Source of the DNA: Pseudomonas sp. FP1742
GTDB taxonomy: Bacteria > Pseudomonadota > Gammaproteobacteria > Pseudomonadales > Pseudomonadaceae
DNA: 64,000 bases
Reading direction: 5' to 3'
Assembly: GCF_030687145.1 (NCBI RefSeq)
Contig: NZ_CP117460.1
Coordinates: 5,394,001-5,458,000, forward strand
Part shown: piece by piece, positions 33,009 to 42,318 of the stretch
How positions within the stretch are numbered: position 1 is the stretch's first letter
Layout of the letters: each line of letters begins with the position of its first letter
Made by a program: the position numbers and the translations under genes
The notes under the pieces: model-generated
Told to the model about the DNA's origin: nothing
Databases searched by the model: none
The model's input: only the letters and a program-made list of their open reading frames with translations

Positions 33009-35639
33009 TTAGCCGGTATTTCGCAAACCGGCGGCAATCCCCGCCACAGACACCAGCAACGCCTGTTCTACCGGGCTGCCCTGCGCCCCATCCTGTTGCC
33101 GCGAACGGGCCAACAGTTCGGCCTGCAATAGATGCAGCGGGTCGAGGTAGGTGTTGCGCAGGCGGATGAATTCAAGGGTGTCTGGGCTATGTGCCAGTAG
33201 TTGCGACTGACCGGTCAGCCCCAGGACCACCGCACAGGCCTGCGACAATAGGTCGCGTAAATGCGCACCCAAAGGAAGCAGATCCGGCTCGACCAGGCGC
33301 TCGTCGTAAGACTGGGCGATATCGGCGTCGGCCTTGGCCAGCACCATTTCCAGCATATCGATGCGGGTGCGGAAGAACGGCCATTGCTCGCGCATCTGCC
33401 CCAGCAATACCCCTTCGCCGCGCTCCAGCGCCTTGCTCAGCGCCGTTTCCCAGCCAAGCCAGGCCGGCAGCATCAGGCGCGTCTGGGTCCAGCCGAAAAT
33501 CCACGGAATGGCCCGCAGGCTTTCGATGCCACCGGCGCGGCGCTTGGCCGGGCGGCTGCCCAACGGCAAACGCCCCAACTCCTGCTCCGGGGTGGACTGA
33601 CGGAAATACTCGACGAACTGCGGATTTTCCCGCACCACGGCGCGGTAAGCCTTGACCCCATCGGCGGCCAGTTCGTCCATCAAGTGGCGCCAGGCAGGTT
33701 CGGGAGGTGGTGGCGGCAGCAAGGTCGCTTCCAGCACCGCCGCCAGGTACAGATTGAGGTTCTGCTCGGCGATGTCCGGCAGGCCGAATTTGAAACGAAT
33801 CATTTCCCCCTGCTCGGTGGTGCGGAAACGCCCCGCCACCGACCCCGGCGGCTGCGACAGAATCGCCGCATGCGCCGGGCCGCCGCCACGGCCTACGGTG
33901 CCGCCGCGACCGTGGAATAACAGCAGTTCCACTTGTTGCTCACGGCAGATATCGACCAAACGCTCCTGCGCCCGATACTGCGCCCAGGCTGCCGCCGTGG
34001 TGCCGGCGTCCTTGGCCGAGTCGGAATAGCCGATCATCACTTCCTGTGGCCCTTGCAGGCGCGAACGATAGCCCGGCAGCAGCAACAGTTTTTCGATCAC
34101 CGGGCCCGCGTTGTCGAGGTCGGCGAGGGTTTCGAACAGCGGCACCACACGCATCGGCCGCAATACGCCGGATTCCTTGAGCAGCAATTGCACAGCCAGC
34201 ACGTCGGAAGCGGCGCCGGCCATGGAGATCACATAGGAGCCGAGGGAAGCCCCCGGCGCGGCGGCGATTTCCCGGCACGTCGCCAGCACTTCGGCGGTGT
34301 CGGCAGACGGCTTGAAATACGCCGGCAGCAACGGCCGGCGGTTGTTCAGTTCGCGCATCAGGAAGGCGATGCGCTCTTCTTCACTCCAGTCCTCATAACG
34401 ACCGAGGCCGAGGTAATCGGTGATTTCAGTCATGGCCGCGGTGTGGCGCGAGGAGTCCTGGCGCACATCGAGGCGCACCAGAAACAGCCCGAACGTCACC
34501 GCGCGGCGCAGGCAATCGAGCAACGGACCGTCGGCGATGACGCCCATGCCGCATTCATGCAGCGAGTGGTAGCACAGCTCCAGCGGGGCCAGCAGCTCGC
34601 GGTTGTTTTGCAACACGTCGGCGGACGCCGGCGTGGTGGCCGTCAGGGAGGCGTGGGCCCAGTTACGGGTCGCGCGCAGGCGTTCACGCAACTGTTTGAG
34701 CACCGCGCGGTAAGGCTCGGCGCTGTCGCCAGCCCTGGCTTTTAATTCGTCATTGGCCTGCTGCATCGACAACTCGGCAGCCAGGTGATCGACATCGCGC
34801 ACATACAGATCGGCGGCCATCCAGCGTGCCAACAACAGCACTTCGCGGGTTACGGCGGCGGTGACGTTAGGATTGCCATCGCGGTCGCCGCCCATCCACG
34901 AGGCGAAACGAATCGGCGCGGCCTCCAGTGGCAGGTGCAGGCCAGTGGCGGCATGCAGGGCCTGATCGGCCTTGCGCAAGTAGTTGGGAATCGCCTGCCA
35001 CAGCGAATGTTCGATCACCGCGAAGCCCCACTTGGCTTCGTCCACCGGTGTCGGGCGGGTGCGGCGGATTTCTTCGGTGTGCCAGGCTTCGGCGATCAGG
35101 CGTTGCAACGTGGTCTTGATCTGTTCGCGCTCGGCGGTGGTCAGGTCGCGGTGGTCCTGGGCGGCCAGTTGCGCGGCGATGGCGTCGTACTTTTGAATCA
35201 GCGTGCGACGCGCCACTTCGGTGGGGTGCGCGGTCAACACCAGCTCGATGTCTACCCGGCCCAATTGCCGGGCCAGGGATTCGGCGTCATGCCCCGCAGT
35301 CAATAGGCGAGCGAGCAGTTCCGGCAACACCCGGGCCTCGAACGGCGCGGGTTGCGATTCTTCGCGGCGGTGAATCAGCTGATATTGCTCGGCGATATTG
35401 GCCAGGTTGAGGAACTGGTTGAACGCCCGCGCCACCGGCAGCAACTCGTCTTCGCTCAACTGGTTGAGGCTGGCGCTGAGTTCGGCGTCCATCGAACCGC
35501 GACGGTCGGCCTTGGCGCCTTTGCGGATCTGCTCGATCTTGTCGAGAAAGCCGTCCCCGTACTGCTCACGAATGGTGTTGCCCAACAGTTCACCCAACAG
35601 ATGAACGTCCTCGCGCAAGCGTGCATCAATATCAGTCAT
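33009..35639 (-). CDS. ppc: Phosphoenolpyruvate carboxylase
   Basis: About 876 residues from ATG 35639, which has GGAG eight bases upstream and starts [20 protein letters not shown]; the longer open frame is non-coding leader. Family signatures are the catalytic histidine in [14 protein letters not shown], the glycine loop [18 protein letters not shown], the arginine/lysine region near [11 protein letters not shown], and the C-terminal RNTG end. It fixes bicarbonate onto PEP to make oxaloacetate for the TCA cycle. It stands alone and diverges from the small gene at 35857. Confidence 0.96.
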   Translation of the reverse strand: MTDIDARLREDVHLLGELLGNTIREQYGDGFLDKIEQIRKGAKADRRGSMDAELSASLNQLSEDELLPVARAFNQFLNLANIAEQYQLIHRREESQPAPFEARVLPELLARLLTAGHDAESLARQLGRVDIELVLTAHPTEVARRTLIQKYDAIAAQLAAQDHRDLTTAEREQIKTTLQRLIAEAWHTEEIRRTRPTPVDEAKWGFAVIEHSLWQAIPNYLRKADQALHAATGLHLPLEAAPIRFASWMGGDRDGNPNVTAAVTREVLLLARWMAADLYVRDVDHLAAELSMQQANDELKARAGDSAEPYRAVLKQLRERLRATRNWAHASLTATTPASADVLQNNRELLAPLELCYHSLHECGMGVIADGPLLDCLRRAVTFGLFLVRLDVRQDSSRHTAAMTEITDYLGLGRYEDWSEEERIAFLMRELNNRRPLLPAYFKPSADTAEVLATCREIAAAPGASLGSYVISMAGAASDVLAVQLLLKESGVLRPMRVVPLFETLADLDNAGPVIEKLLLLPGYRSRLQGPQEVMIGYSDSAKDAGTTAAAWAQYRAQERLVDICREQQVELLLFHGRGGTVGRGGGPAHAAILSQPPGSVAGRFRTTEQGEMIRFKFGLPDIAEQNLNLYLAAVLEATLLPPPPPEPAWRHLMDELAADGVKAYRAVVRENPQFVEYFRQSTPEQELGRLPLGSRPAKRRAGGIESLRAIPWIFGWTQTRLMLPAWLGWETALSKALERGEGVLLGQMREQWPFFRTRIDMLEMVLAKADADIAQSYDERLVEPDLLPLGAHLRDLLSQACAVVLGLTGQSQLLAHSPDTLEFIRLRNTYLDPLHLLQAELLARSRQQDGAQGSPVEQALLVSVAGIAAGLRNTG

Positions 35640-35856
35640 CAGCAGTTCTCCAGCGAAAATCCGGGCGGCTATGCTTTTGTGTAAGAGGCTTTGAATAGAG
35701 AGTGCCGCTGTAAAGCGGTTCTTACAAGTAAACGACGAGGGACTGCAAACTCCAAACGTTGCAGCTAGTCTCAATATCAAGCCGTACAACGGCTTACACC
35801 GGCCACCGCCGGATACTCACCCGGCCTGCCACGAGCAGGTGCGCAATGAGGTCATT

Positions 35857-36201
35857 ATGAAAATCCGCGAGCTCGCCAAGCACTGGGAAGAAAACGCCAA
35901 GGGTCGCCTGACCGACTCCGGCTACACGATTCGTCTGGACGTGGAGGCCGCCGCACGGCTGGCGGCGATTATCGATATGTACCCCAAGCGGCACCCCGAA
36001 GAACTGCTCGGAGAATTGATCGGCGCCGCCCTTGAAGAGCTCGAAGAGAGCTTTCCGTATGTGAAAGGGTCAACGGTGGTCGCCACTGATGAAGAAGGCG
36101 ATCCGCTGTATGAAGATGTCGGCCCGACCCCGCGTTTTCTCGCGTTGTCCCGTCGTCATCTGCACGATTTGTCGGCCGATAACGACAAGCAAAAACACTG
36201 A
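35857..36201 (+). CDS. Conserved hypothetical protein (ppc-divergent)
   Basis: 114 residues from ATG 35857, which has GAGG five bases upstream; the ATG-like start at 35839 has none. No signal peptide. The N-terminus (MKIRELAKHWEENAKGRLTDSGYTIRLDVEAAARLAAIIDMYPKR) suggests a helix-rich regulator-like domain, followed by the acidic HPEELLGELIGAALEELEESFPYVKGS and an EDVGPTPRFLALSRRHL tail. Similar genes sit beside ppc in other Pseudomonas. Some are labelled pilin assembly proteins; I see nothing that tests this. Confidence 0.75.
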   Translation: MKIRELAKHWEENAKGRLTDSGYTIRLDVEAAARLAAIIDMYPKRHPEELLGELIGAALEELEESFPYVKGSTVVATDEEGDPLYEDVGPTPRFLALSRRHLHDLSADNDKQKH

Positions 36202-36216
36202 ATTTACCGTCGAACT

Positions 36217-36306
36217 TGTGGGAGCGGGCTTGCTCGCGAAAGCGGCTTAACATTCAACATCTCTGTTGTCTGACACACCGCTTTCGCGAGCAAGCCCGCT
36301 CCCACA
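36217..36306. repeat. REPIN: inward pair of REP elements
   Basis: Forward core from 36217 and inverted core ending at 36306, spaced by the usual TTAACATTCAACAT...TGTCTGACACACC centre also seen at 41387-41476. Confidence 0.88.
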
Positions 36307-36445
36307 TTGGCTTGCATACTCCTTCGATAATTGCGTATTCCCGGGATCATGAAACGGTCGGGAATACTGCTGACATCACCAAAGTTCCCGATTTAGAGCC
36401 TTGTCCGCTCGGTCAAGGTTTTTCCGGCGACAGGCCATTTTCTCT

Positions 36446-36473
36446 GAACTTTTAAAAAACACTTTGGGTCAAC
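36446..36473 (+). promoter_or_regulatory. Probable AlgU (sigma-22) promoter, GAACTT-N17-TCAAC
   Basis: GAACTT at 36446-36451 and TCAAC at 36469-36473 are 17 bases apart, close to the AlgU/RpoE consensus. The downstream lipoprotein and lptF homologues are known AlgU-regulon members in P. aeruginosa, which makes the assignment more likely. Confidence 0.6.
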
Positions 36474-36574
36474 CCAGTAACCACGCCTGGGACGGCCGTT
36501 TTGAAATGCACTGGAAATCGAAGGTTGCGGCTCCTTGCCCAGGATGGATTCAGATGTTTTTCAGGAGTTATCCA

Positions 36575-36988
36575 ATGGAGTTGAAAACCATGAAGACCAG
36601 CACTGCTTCTTCCTCGTTCACCCACCTGCGCGGTCTCAAACTGGCGGCCCTGGCCATCGGCAGCAGCTTGGTTCTGGCCGGTTGCGCCGGTAACCCGCCC
36701 ACCGAGCAATATGCCGTGACTCAATCGGCCGTGAACAGTGCCGTCAGCGCCGGCGGCACCGAATTCGCCGCGGTGGAAATGAAGTCCGCTCAGGACAAGC
36801 TCAAACAAGCTGAAATCGCCATGCACGACAAAAAGTATGACGAGGCCAGAATGCTCGCCGAACAGGCCGAGTGGGACGCCCGTGTGGCTGAACGCAAGGC
36901 CCAGGCGATGAAAGCCGAACAGGCTGTAAAGGACTCACAGAAAGGTGTTCAGGAACTGCGTCAGGAAAGTCAGCGCACCGTGCAGTAA
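36575..36988 (+). CDS. DUF4398 lipoprotein
   Basis: 137 residues from ATG 36575 (AGGAG at 36563-36567). ATG 36590 is an alternative. The lipoprotein signal ends LVLAGCAGN, the cysteine being lipidated. The mature part has the DUF4398 pattern: AVNSAVSAGGTEFAAVEMKSAQDKLKQAEIAMHDKKYDEARMLAEQAEWDARVAERKAQAMKAEQAV, a helical, TPR-like coiled region exposed in the periplasm or outer membrane. It is the first gene of an operon with the OmpA-type lipoprotein and corresponds by position to P. aeruginosa PA3691. Confidence 0.82.
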   Translation: MELKTMKTSTASSSFTHLRGLKLAALAIGSSLVLAGCAGNPPTEQYAVTQSAVNSAVSAGGTEFAAVEMKSAQDKLKQAEIAMHDKKYDEARMLAEQAEWDARVAERKAQAMKAEQAVKDSQKGVQELRQESQRTVQ

Positions 36989-37042
36989 GCGCGCATCCCG
37001 ATTTTCAGGCCTGACACTCATCGATAGAAAGGACGAACCATT

Positions 37043-37831
37043 ATGCGCAAACAACTGATGATCCCCGCCCTCCTGGCCGCAAGCGTTGCACTGGCTGCCT
37101 GCTCCACACCGCCCAACGCGAACCTGGAGCAAGCCCGCACCAACTACGCCGGCCTGCAAGCCAACCCGCAAGCCAGCAAAGTCGCGGCACTGGAGACCAA
37201 AGACGCCAGCGATTACCTGGACAAGGCCGACAAGGCTTATCAGGACAAGGAAAACCAGAACAAGGTCGACCAACTGGCTTACCTGACTAATCAGCGTGTT
37301 GAAGTGGCCAAGCAGACCATCGCCCTGCGCACCGCTGAAAACAACCTGAAGAACGCCGCGGCCCAGCGAGCCCAGGCGCGTCTGGATGCCCGCGACCAGC
37401 AGATCAAACAATTGCAGGACAGCCTCAACGCCAAACAGACCGATCGCGGTACGCTGGTAACGTTCGGCGACGTGCTGTTCGCCACCAACAAGGCCGACCT
37501 GAAGCCCAACGGCTTGGTGAACATCAACAAACTGGCACAGTTCCTTCAGGAAAACCCCGACCGCAAGGTGATTGTCGAAGGCTACACCGACAGCACCGGC
37601 TCGGCGTCGTACAACCAGTCGCTGTCCGAGCGGCGCGCGACCTCGGTGCAAGTGGCCCTGATCAAGATGGGTGTCGACCCGGCGCGCATTGTGGTCCAGG
37701 GTTACGGCAAGGAATACCCGGTGGCCGAAAACACCAGCGTCTCCGGCCGTGCGATGAACCGTCGGGTGGAAGTGACCATTTCCAACGACAACCAGCCGGT
37801 GATACCGCGTTCGGCCGTCAGCTCTAACTGA
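37043..37831 (+). CDS. lptF: OmpA-family outer membrane lipoprotein (LptF-like)
   Basis: 262 residues. The lipoprotein signal ends LAACSTPP. Residues 30-130 are a DUF4398-like helical section resembling the upstream gene product, and residues 140-250 are an OmpA peptidoglycan-binding domain (VTFGDVLFATNKADLKPNG; KVIVEGYTDSTGSASYNQSLSERRATSV; the NRRVEV end). It links the outer membrane to the cell wall. In P. aeruginosa LptF is AlgU-controlled and helps survival under stress; the same regulation is suggested here by the upstream promoter. A terminator follows. Confidence 0.85.
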   Translation: MRKQLMIPALLAASVALAACSTPPNANLEQARTNYAGLQANPQASKVAALETKDASDYLDKADKAYQDKENQNKVDQLAYLTNQRVEVAKQTIALRTAENNLKNAAAQRAQARLDARDQQIKQLQDSLNAKQTDRGTLVTFGDVLFATNKADLKPNGLVNINKLAQFLQENPDRKVIVEGYTDSTGSASYNQSLSERRATSVQVALIKMGVDPARIVVQGYGKEYPVAENTSVSGRAMNRRVEVTISNDNQPVIPRSAVSSN

Positions 37832-37847
37832 GCTTCGTCTGCAACAC

Positions 37848-37885
37848 AAAAGCCCCGTCTGATCGGATCAGGCGGGGCTTCTTAT
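37848..37885 (+). terminator. Rho-independent terminator of lptF
   Basis: Stem AAAGCCCCGTCTGATC with GATCAGGCGGGGCTT (one mismatch), followed by CTTATT. Confidence 0.85.
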
Positions 37886-37918
37886 TGATCGAACACTTGT
37901 CCTGGGGCCAAGCAACCC

Positions 37919-38051
37919 TGTGGCGAGGGGGCTTGCCCCCGTTCGGCTGCGAAGCAGTCGTGAAACCATCCCGCAAGGTGTACCCGACAAAACGCGAATG
38001 CAGGTTTTAGGGCCGCTTCGCGAGCCAACGGGGGCAAGCCCCCTCGCCACA
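37919..38051. repeat. Long inverted repeat, TGTGGCGAGGGGGCTTGCCC family
   Basis: Same element as at 31124-31256, with perfect outer arms here (TGTGGCGAGGGGGCTTGCCC / GGGCAAGCCCCCTCGCCACA) and the GGCTGCGAAGCAGTCG inner hairpin. It lies between the converging lptF and the 38083 gene. Confidence 0.88.
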
Positions 38052-38082
38052 AGGGTTCATCATTGCCAATGGAGGCGGGACT

Positions 38083-38412
38083 TTACTGTTCGAGTTTTTG
38101 CGGGGTTTCCTGGCCCATGCAGCGCACGGCTTTTTTCTTGTTGTTGACCAGTACGCCGGTCAGGCCTTTCTGTTCGGTATCAAACATCACCAGCACGCCA
38201 TCGATGCACTGGGCCACTTGCGCGGCCGGTTCCAGGGAAATTTTGTAGTCTTCGCCCGGCACGGTCTTGAGCATGGTGAAGTCGCTGAGTAGCAGCGCAT
38301 CTTCGGGTTTGGCGAAGTGCAGGTAGCCGTACCACCACAGGGCCCCGACGGTGCCGAGGATGCTGCAGATACCGGTGATGATCAGCGGGATGGCGTTACG
38401 TTCTTCACTCAT
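38083..38412 (-). CDS. Small membrane-anchored hypothetical protein
   Basis: 109 residues. One transmembrane segment near the N-terminus (IPLIITGICSILGTVGALWWYGYL) is followed by a soluble domain with cysteines (VAQCIDGVLVMFDTEQKGLTGVLVNNKKKAVRCMG). The start overlaps the stop of the upstream hydrolase gene by four bases, so they are translated together. By position it matches a conserved hypothetical gene of the same P. aeruginosa neighbourhood. Function unknown. Confidence 0.75.
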   Translation of the reverse strand: MSEERNAIPLIITGICSILGTVGALWWYGYLHFAKPEDALLLSDFTMLKTVPGEDYKISLEPAAQVAQCIDGVLVMFDTEQKGLTGVLVNNKKKAVRCMGQETPQKLEQ

Positions 38413-39323
38413 TGCGGACTCTCTGGTGGTTCATCTTCAGAATTCGGGGGTGCTGGGTAATTCGGGACTTCACCCAGGCGGCGCAGGCCGTTGAAATGCT
38501 GCGGGTCTTCGAGGTAGCGCAGCATGACTTTGCGCCAGACCGGGTCGGCGAAGGTTTGCACATGACCGCCCCGGGTCAGTTGCAGCACTCGCGGTGGCGG
38601 CGCAGCTTGATACAGTCGGATGCCGTTGGAAAGAGGCACCAGCTGATCATCGATACTGTGATAGATCAGTTTCGGTACGCCATTGAGCTGTGTCATGGAA
38701 CGGATCGCACTGTCGCCATCCGGCACCAGCCAGGACAACGGCACCTGGAACGGCCAGGTCATCCAGGAGGTGCTCAGAGCAAAACGCCCGACATCGCGGT
38801 AACTGGCAGGCGCGCCATCGAGCACTAAGGCCTTGAGTTGCCGCTGACGCTCGGGATGCTGGGCCAGGAAATGCACGGCCATCGAACCGCCGAGGCTCTG
38901 ACCGAGAAGGATCAACGGCTTGCCCTTGACCTCCGGCGCCTGGTCGAGCCATTTGAAAGCGGCGTCGATGTCCTGGTAAATCGCCGGCAACGCCGGTTTA
39001 CCTTCGGACAAACCATACCCGCGATAGTCCACCAGCAACACCTGATAGCCCTGCTCGGGCAACCACCAGCTTGCGCCCAGATGCCACGCCAGATTGCCGC
39101 CGTTACCGTGCAGATGCAGCACGGTGCCTTTGACCTGAACGCCTGGTTTCGCCGGCAGCCACCAGCCATGCAGCTTGAGGCCGTCGGCGGTGACCAGGGT
39201 GACGTCGCGATAGTCGAGTTTGGCTTTTTCCGGGGTGAACGGCTGGCCGGGCTCGGGGTAGAACAGCAAAGAGTCACAACCGCCGAGGGTCAGAAGCAGA
39301 CAGAAGATGCCGAGGATTCTCAT
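38409..39323 (-). CDS. Alpha/beta hydrolase lipoprotein
   Basis: About 304 residues from ATG 39323; the open frame upstream runs through a REPIN and is not coding. The lipoprotein signal is MRILGIFCLLLTLGGCDS. The hydrolase fold follows, with GNGGNLAWHLG as oxyanion strand, catalytic serine in LGQSLGGSMAVHF (GxSxG), aspartate in YHSIDDQLVPL and histidine in TRGGHVQTF. It belongs to the BEM46/serine aminopeptidase S33 group; the substrate is unknown. It overlaps the next gene by four bases. Confidence 0.85.
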   Translation of the reverse strand: MRILGIFCLLLTLGGCDSLLFYPEPGQPFTPEKAKLDYRDVTLVTADGLKLHGWWLPAKPGVQVKGTVLHLHGNGGNLAWHLGASWWLPEQGYQVLLVDYRGYGLSEGKPALPAIYQDIDAAFKWLDQAPEVKGKPLILLGQSLGGSMAVHFLAQHPERQRQLKALVLDGAPASYRDVGRFALSTSWMTWPFQVPLSWLVPDGDSAIRSMTQLNGVPKLIYHSIDDQLVPLSNGIRLYQAAPPPRVLQLTRGGHVQTFADPVWRKVMLRYLEDPQHFNGLRRLGEVPNYPAPPNSEDEPPESPQ

Positions 39324-39366
39324 CCGGTGAAGCCTCGCAAAAATCGGGGTTGGAATACGGACCCAA

Positions 39367-39456
39367 TGTGGGAGCGGGCTTGCTCGCGAAGGCGGCGTGT
39401 CAGACAACTAATATGTTGAATGTTAAATCGCTTTCGCGAGCAAGCCCGCTCCCGCA
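39367..39456. repeat. REPIN: inward pair of REP elements
   Basis: Forward core at 39367 and inverted core ending at 39456 (one base altered, CCCGCA). It lies in the gap between the hydrolase and the DUF1704 gene. Confidence 0.85.
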
Positions 39457-39473
39457 TTGGGACTGGGTTATCG

Positions 39474-40751
39474 TTAGAGGATGTTGGAGTAATCCGCCTC
39501 AATCCGGTCCAGGCTCAGGTGGTTGAGGAAGTTGGAGAAGCACATCCACGCCGACAGCGCGTTCATGTCGCGGAATTGCTCGGGCAAGTACTTGGGCGGC
39601 ACCACCAGGCCTTCATCCACCAATTGGCGCAAGGTCCGCATGTCTTCCAGCGTGGTCTTGCCGCAAAACAATAGCGGTATCTGCTCCAGCTTGCCTTTAC
39701 GCACGGCCAACTGAATGTAGTTGTAAACCATGATAAAGCCCTTGAGGTAGGACAAGTCTTTGGTAAACGGCAGACCGGTCGGCACCGAGCCGCGGAAAAC
39801 CCGACTGGCGTTGCCGTAGCTTTCGGCCATTTCAAAGCCCTGCGCGCGGAAGAACTCGAAGATCTGCAAGAAGTCCGCGCCCTCCTCCACCATATGAATG
39901 GCGCGGGTGCGGTTGGTGAGTTTGCGCAGGCGACTCGGGTAGGAGGCAAACGTGATGATTTCCATCAGGATCGCCAGGCCTTCCTGAGTCACGGTGGACG
40001 ACGGCGGGCCTTTGGACAGGAACGTACAGATCGGCTGATTCAGGCCGTTGAGGGTGGTGCCCACATGCACCAGCCCTTCGTGGACTTCCAGCGCACGCAC
40101 GTCGCGGTTGTTGAACATCGCGTCGGTGCGGATCTTGATGTAGTCGGCGCCGGCTGCCGCGTCAGCGACGATCCCGTCGGACTCGAACACCCGGATGGTT
40201 TCCTCGTTTTCGCCAAACACCTTGTTCAACCGATGTTGCAACAGGTCGACGGCTTCCTTGGCGGTGAGGACTTTCGGTTCGTCCTTGAGATCGCCACGGC
40301 CGTCGATGTTGTTCAGGTAATCGGAGAGCATCAGCCCCAGATCGGCCAGGGTCGGGTCGCCAGCGTGGAACGCATCGGACGCCGCGCCGTACAATTCCTG
40401 GGAAATCAGCCCGAAATCCTCGGTGCCGCGCGCTTCAAGCATGCGCACCACCATGCGGTATTCCTTGCACATGCGGCGCATGATCTGCCCGACCGGGTTG
40501 AACTGGCCGAGTTGCCGAGTGATGTCGCGCTCGATGTTCTGGAATTCCAGCTTCACTTTGCTGGAGTCGAACGACAGCGGTCGATTGAGGTAGTAGTCGC
40601 GGTCCACGGCCGGCATTTCCTTGCCCTTGCCCTTGAGGAACCCCTTGCGAATACTGTCATCCCACTTGACCGCATCCAGAATGCGAATCGGCGTCTGCGC
40701 CAGCACTATGCGATCGGACAACATGCGTATCGTCTGCTGGTATTCGTCCAC
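39474..40751 (-). CDS. DUF1704 / QEGLA-motif metalloprotein (MATCAP-like putative peptidase)
   Basis: 425 residues, starting at GTG 40751 with AGGAG seven bases upstream. It carries the motifs HEGLVHVGT and TQEGLA, which give this family its label (flavohemoglobin expression-modulating QEGLA motif protein). HEGLVH fits HExxxH, the zinc site of the eukaryotic MATCAP (KIAA0895) tubulin tyrosine carboxypeptidases, and the glutamate in QEGLA is placed to be the third ligand. So a zinc peptidase is plausible, though no bacterial substrate is known to me. The gene is followed upstream by a small lipoprotein gene. Confidence 0.8.
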   Translation of the reverse strand: MDEYQQTIRMLSDRIVLAQTPIRILDAVKWDDSIRKGFLKGKGKEMPAVDRDYYLNRPLSFDSSKVKLEFQNIERDITRQLGQFNPVGQIMRRMCKEYRMVVRMLEARGTEDFGLISQELYGAASDAFHAGDPTLADLGLMLSDYLNNIDGRGDLKDEPKVLTAKEAVDLLQHRLNKVFGENEETIRVFESDGIVADAAAGADYIKIRTDAMFNNRDVRALEVHEGLVHVGTTLNGLNQPICTFLSKGPPSSTVTQEGLAILMEIITFASYPSRLRKLTNRTRAIHMVEEGADFLQIFEFFRAQGFEMAESYGNASRVFRGSVPTGLPFTKDLSYLKGFIMVYNYIQLAVRKGKLEQIPLLFCGKTTLEDMRTLRQLVDEGLVVPPKYLPEQFRDMNALSAWMCFSNFLNHLSLDRIEADYSNIL

Positions 40752-40787
40752 CCGAAACTCCTGTAGTAAAACCGTTACGTGCTGGGT

Positions 40788-41342
40788 TTATCTGGTTTTG
40801 GCCAGGCGCTGATAGCGCACCGCTTCGACGAAGACATCGGAATTGGCCGGGTCGTCGAGGTAGGCGAACACCTGATCCAGGCTGTTGTTGATCAACACCC
40901 CCTCGCCATTGTCAGTCTGAAAGCCTTCGCCACTGAGGGCTTCTTGCCCCATGGCCTGTCTGATCTGCTCAAGGTCGAGGTTGTAGACCACCAGTTCGTG
41001 CTTTTCGTTGAGCTCGAAACCGGCGATGGTGAAATGCCCGCCGAACTGCGCCGGCACCTTCGCCGACAGGTACCAGCGACTGCCATGGCGCGATACCGTA
41101 AAAGGATAGGCTTCGCGCTCATGGGGCTTGGCCTTGAAGTAGCTGACCGCCTGATAGCGGTGGTCGCCGATGCGCGTCAGTTCCAGGTTCATCGGCTCGC
41201 CCCAGGCGTTGGTGCTGGTCCATTTGCCGAGCAGACCTTTGGGCACGGGCTCGCTGGCGGGCAGCGGTTCCTTGAAGGTCACCAGACAGCCACTGAGCAG
41301 CAGGAACGACAAGGCGATCACAACGACGCGCCAGGCTTTCAT
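40788..41342 (-). CDS. Hypothetical lipoprotein
   Basis: 184 residues with a lipoprotein signal (VVVIALSFLLLSGCLVTF). The mature part, beginning after KGLLGKWTSTNAWGEPMNLELTRIG, alternates short strands and is probably a small beta-rich domain. It precedes the DUF1704 gene by 36 bases, with GGGAG before its ATG, and the two probably form an operon. It matches by position a hypothetical gene (PA3698-like) of P. aeruginosa. Function unknown. Confidence 0.72.
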   Translation of the reverse strand: MKAWRVVVIALSFLLLSGCLVTFKEPLPASEPVPKGLLGKWTSTNAWGEPMNLELTRIGDHRYQAVSYFKAKPHEREAYPFTVSRHGSRWYLSAKVPAQFGGHFTIAGFELNEKHELVVYNLDLEQIRQAMGQEALSGEGFQTDNGEGVLINNSLDQVFAYLDDPANSDVFVEAVRYQRLAKTR

Positions 41343-41386
41343 TCAACACTCCCTATGAACACAACGCCCTCAATTGGTCACTATCC

Positions 41387-41476
41387 TGTGGGAGCGGGCT
41401 TGCTCGCGAAAGCGGTTTAACATTCAACCTCTTCGTTGTCTGACACACCGCCTTCGCGAGCAAGCCCGCTCCCACA
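41387..41476. repeat. REPIN: inward pair of REP elements
   Basis: Near-identical in layout and spacer to the copy at 36217-36306. It lies between the 40788 lipoprotein and the TetR gene. Confidence 0.88.
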
Positions 41477-41498
41477 GGGTTGAGTTCCCACAAGGGAT

Positions 41499-42215
41499 TT
41501 ACGCCGACGCCAGTACCAGGTGCATGTAGCGGGTCAGGATGCCGAGCATTTCCTCTTCGGCAACAGGCTCGGCATCGTTGAGCAGGCCCTGATATTCCAT
41601 CCGTCCGACAATCGCCGTCAACACTTTGGCATCTTGTTGTGGCTCGCGGGAACCCAATACTTCGAAAAGCTGGCAGGTGCCCTGCAAGAGAATTTGCTGA
41701 TGGGAACGCACCAATAACGCCAGACGCGGGTTAAGCAACGCTTCCTGGCGGAAGGCTTGCTCGGCCATCAAGTGCTCGCGGCGATTGATCAATTGTCGAT
41801 GAACATAGTCAGCCATCAGCCGTGCGATATCGTCCGCCAGCTGTGAGCGCGACTCGGCGGTGCCATCACTGCTGACAACCATCTCGCGCAACAGGCCTTC
41901 GTTGCTGGCCCACAACCGGGCCATGTATGCCGCACTGCGTTCCACGTATTGGGCAAAGGTATCGGTGAGCAGGTCATCGATGTCCTTGAAATAGTAGGTG
42001 GTGGCCGACAGCGGCACCCCCGCTTCGGCAGCTACCGCACGGTGCCGTACGGCCCGCACGCCATCACGCACGACAATGCGCATCGCCGCGTCGAGAATGT
42101 CCTGTCGACGCTGTTCGCTGCCCTGTCGGCTGGCCTTGCGGCCCTGGTACTGAACACTTTCAGCGACCGCAGTGGCGATATCCGCTGCACCTTCTTGAGC
42201 CATTGCACGATTCAC
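41499..42215 (-). CDS. TetR-family regulator
   Basis: 238 residues; the start is GTG 42215 with GAGG upstream, or ATG 42203. The HTH is complete (RRQDILDAAMRIVVRDGVRAVRHRAVAAEAGVPLSATTYYFKDIDDLLTDTFAQYV). The C-terminal domain is helical, of the TetR_C type. The gene sits between lysS and a lipoprotein gene as in P. aeruginosa (PA3699). It has no divergent partner gene; the target is not evident. Confidence 0.82.
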   Translation of the reverse strand: MNRAMAQEGAADIATAVAESVQYQGRKASRQGSEQRRQDILDAAMRIVVRDGVRAVRHRAVAAEAGVPLSATTYYFKDIDDLLTDTFAQYVERSAAYMARLWASNEGLLREMVVSSDGTAESRSQLADDIARLMADYVHRQLINRREHLMAEQAFRQEALLNPRLALLVRSHQQILLQGTCQLFEVLGSREPQQDAKVLTAIVGRMEYQGLLNDAEPVAEEEMLGILTRYMHLVLASA

Positions 42216-42278
42216 GACAGGTATTCCTCTCTAAACGTCAAAAGTAACCAATTGATACGTTTGTACCAGACAGGCAAT

Positions 42279-42307
42279 AAAAAGCCGCCTGTTTTAGGCG
42301 GCTTTTT
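42279..42307. terminator. Bidirectional terminator between lysS and the TetR gene
   Basis: A perfect 12-bp stem AAAAAGCCGCCT/AGGCGGCTTTTT with a five-base loop, A-run before and T-run after. It lies 12 bases past the lysS stop. Confidence 0.92.
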
Positions 42308-42318
42308 AATTGAAACAT

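Larger units (their letters stand above)
36202..36574. other. Intergenic region with REPIN and AlgU-type promoter
   Basis: About 373 bases. The first third is a REPIN (36217-36306), and a sigma-22-like promoter lies at 36446-36473. The remaining leader of about 100 bases before the lipoprotein gene shows nothing else recognised. Confidence 0.6.

Noticed and set aside
39324..39407. N-terminal extension of the hydrolase frame
   Set aside because: It translates through a REP element and would bury the lipoprotein signal; ATG 39323 gives a proper lipobox.
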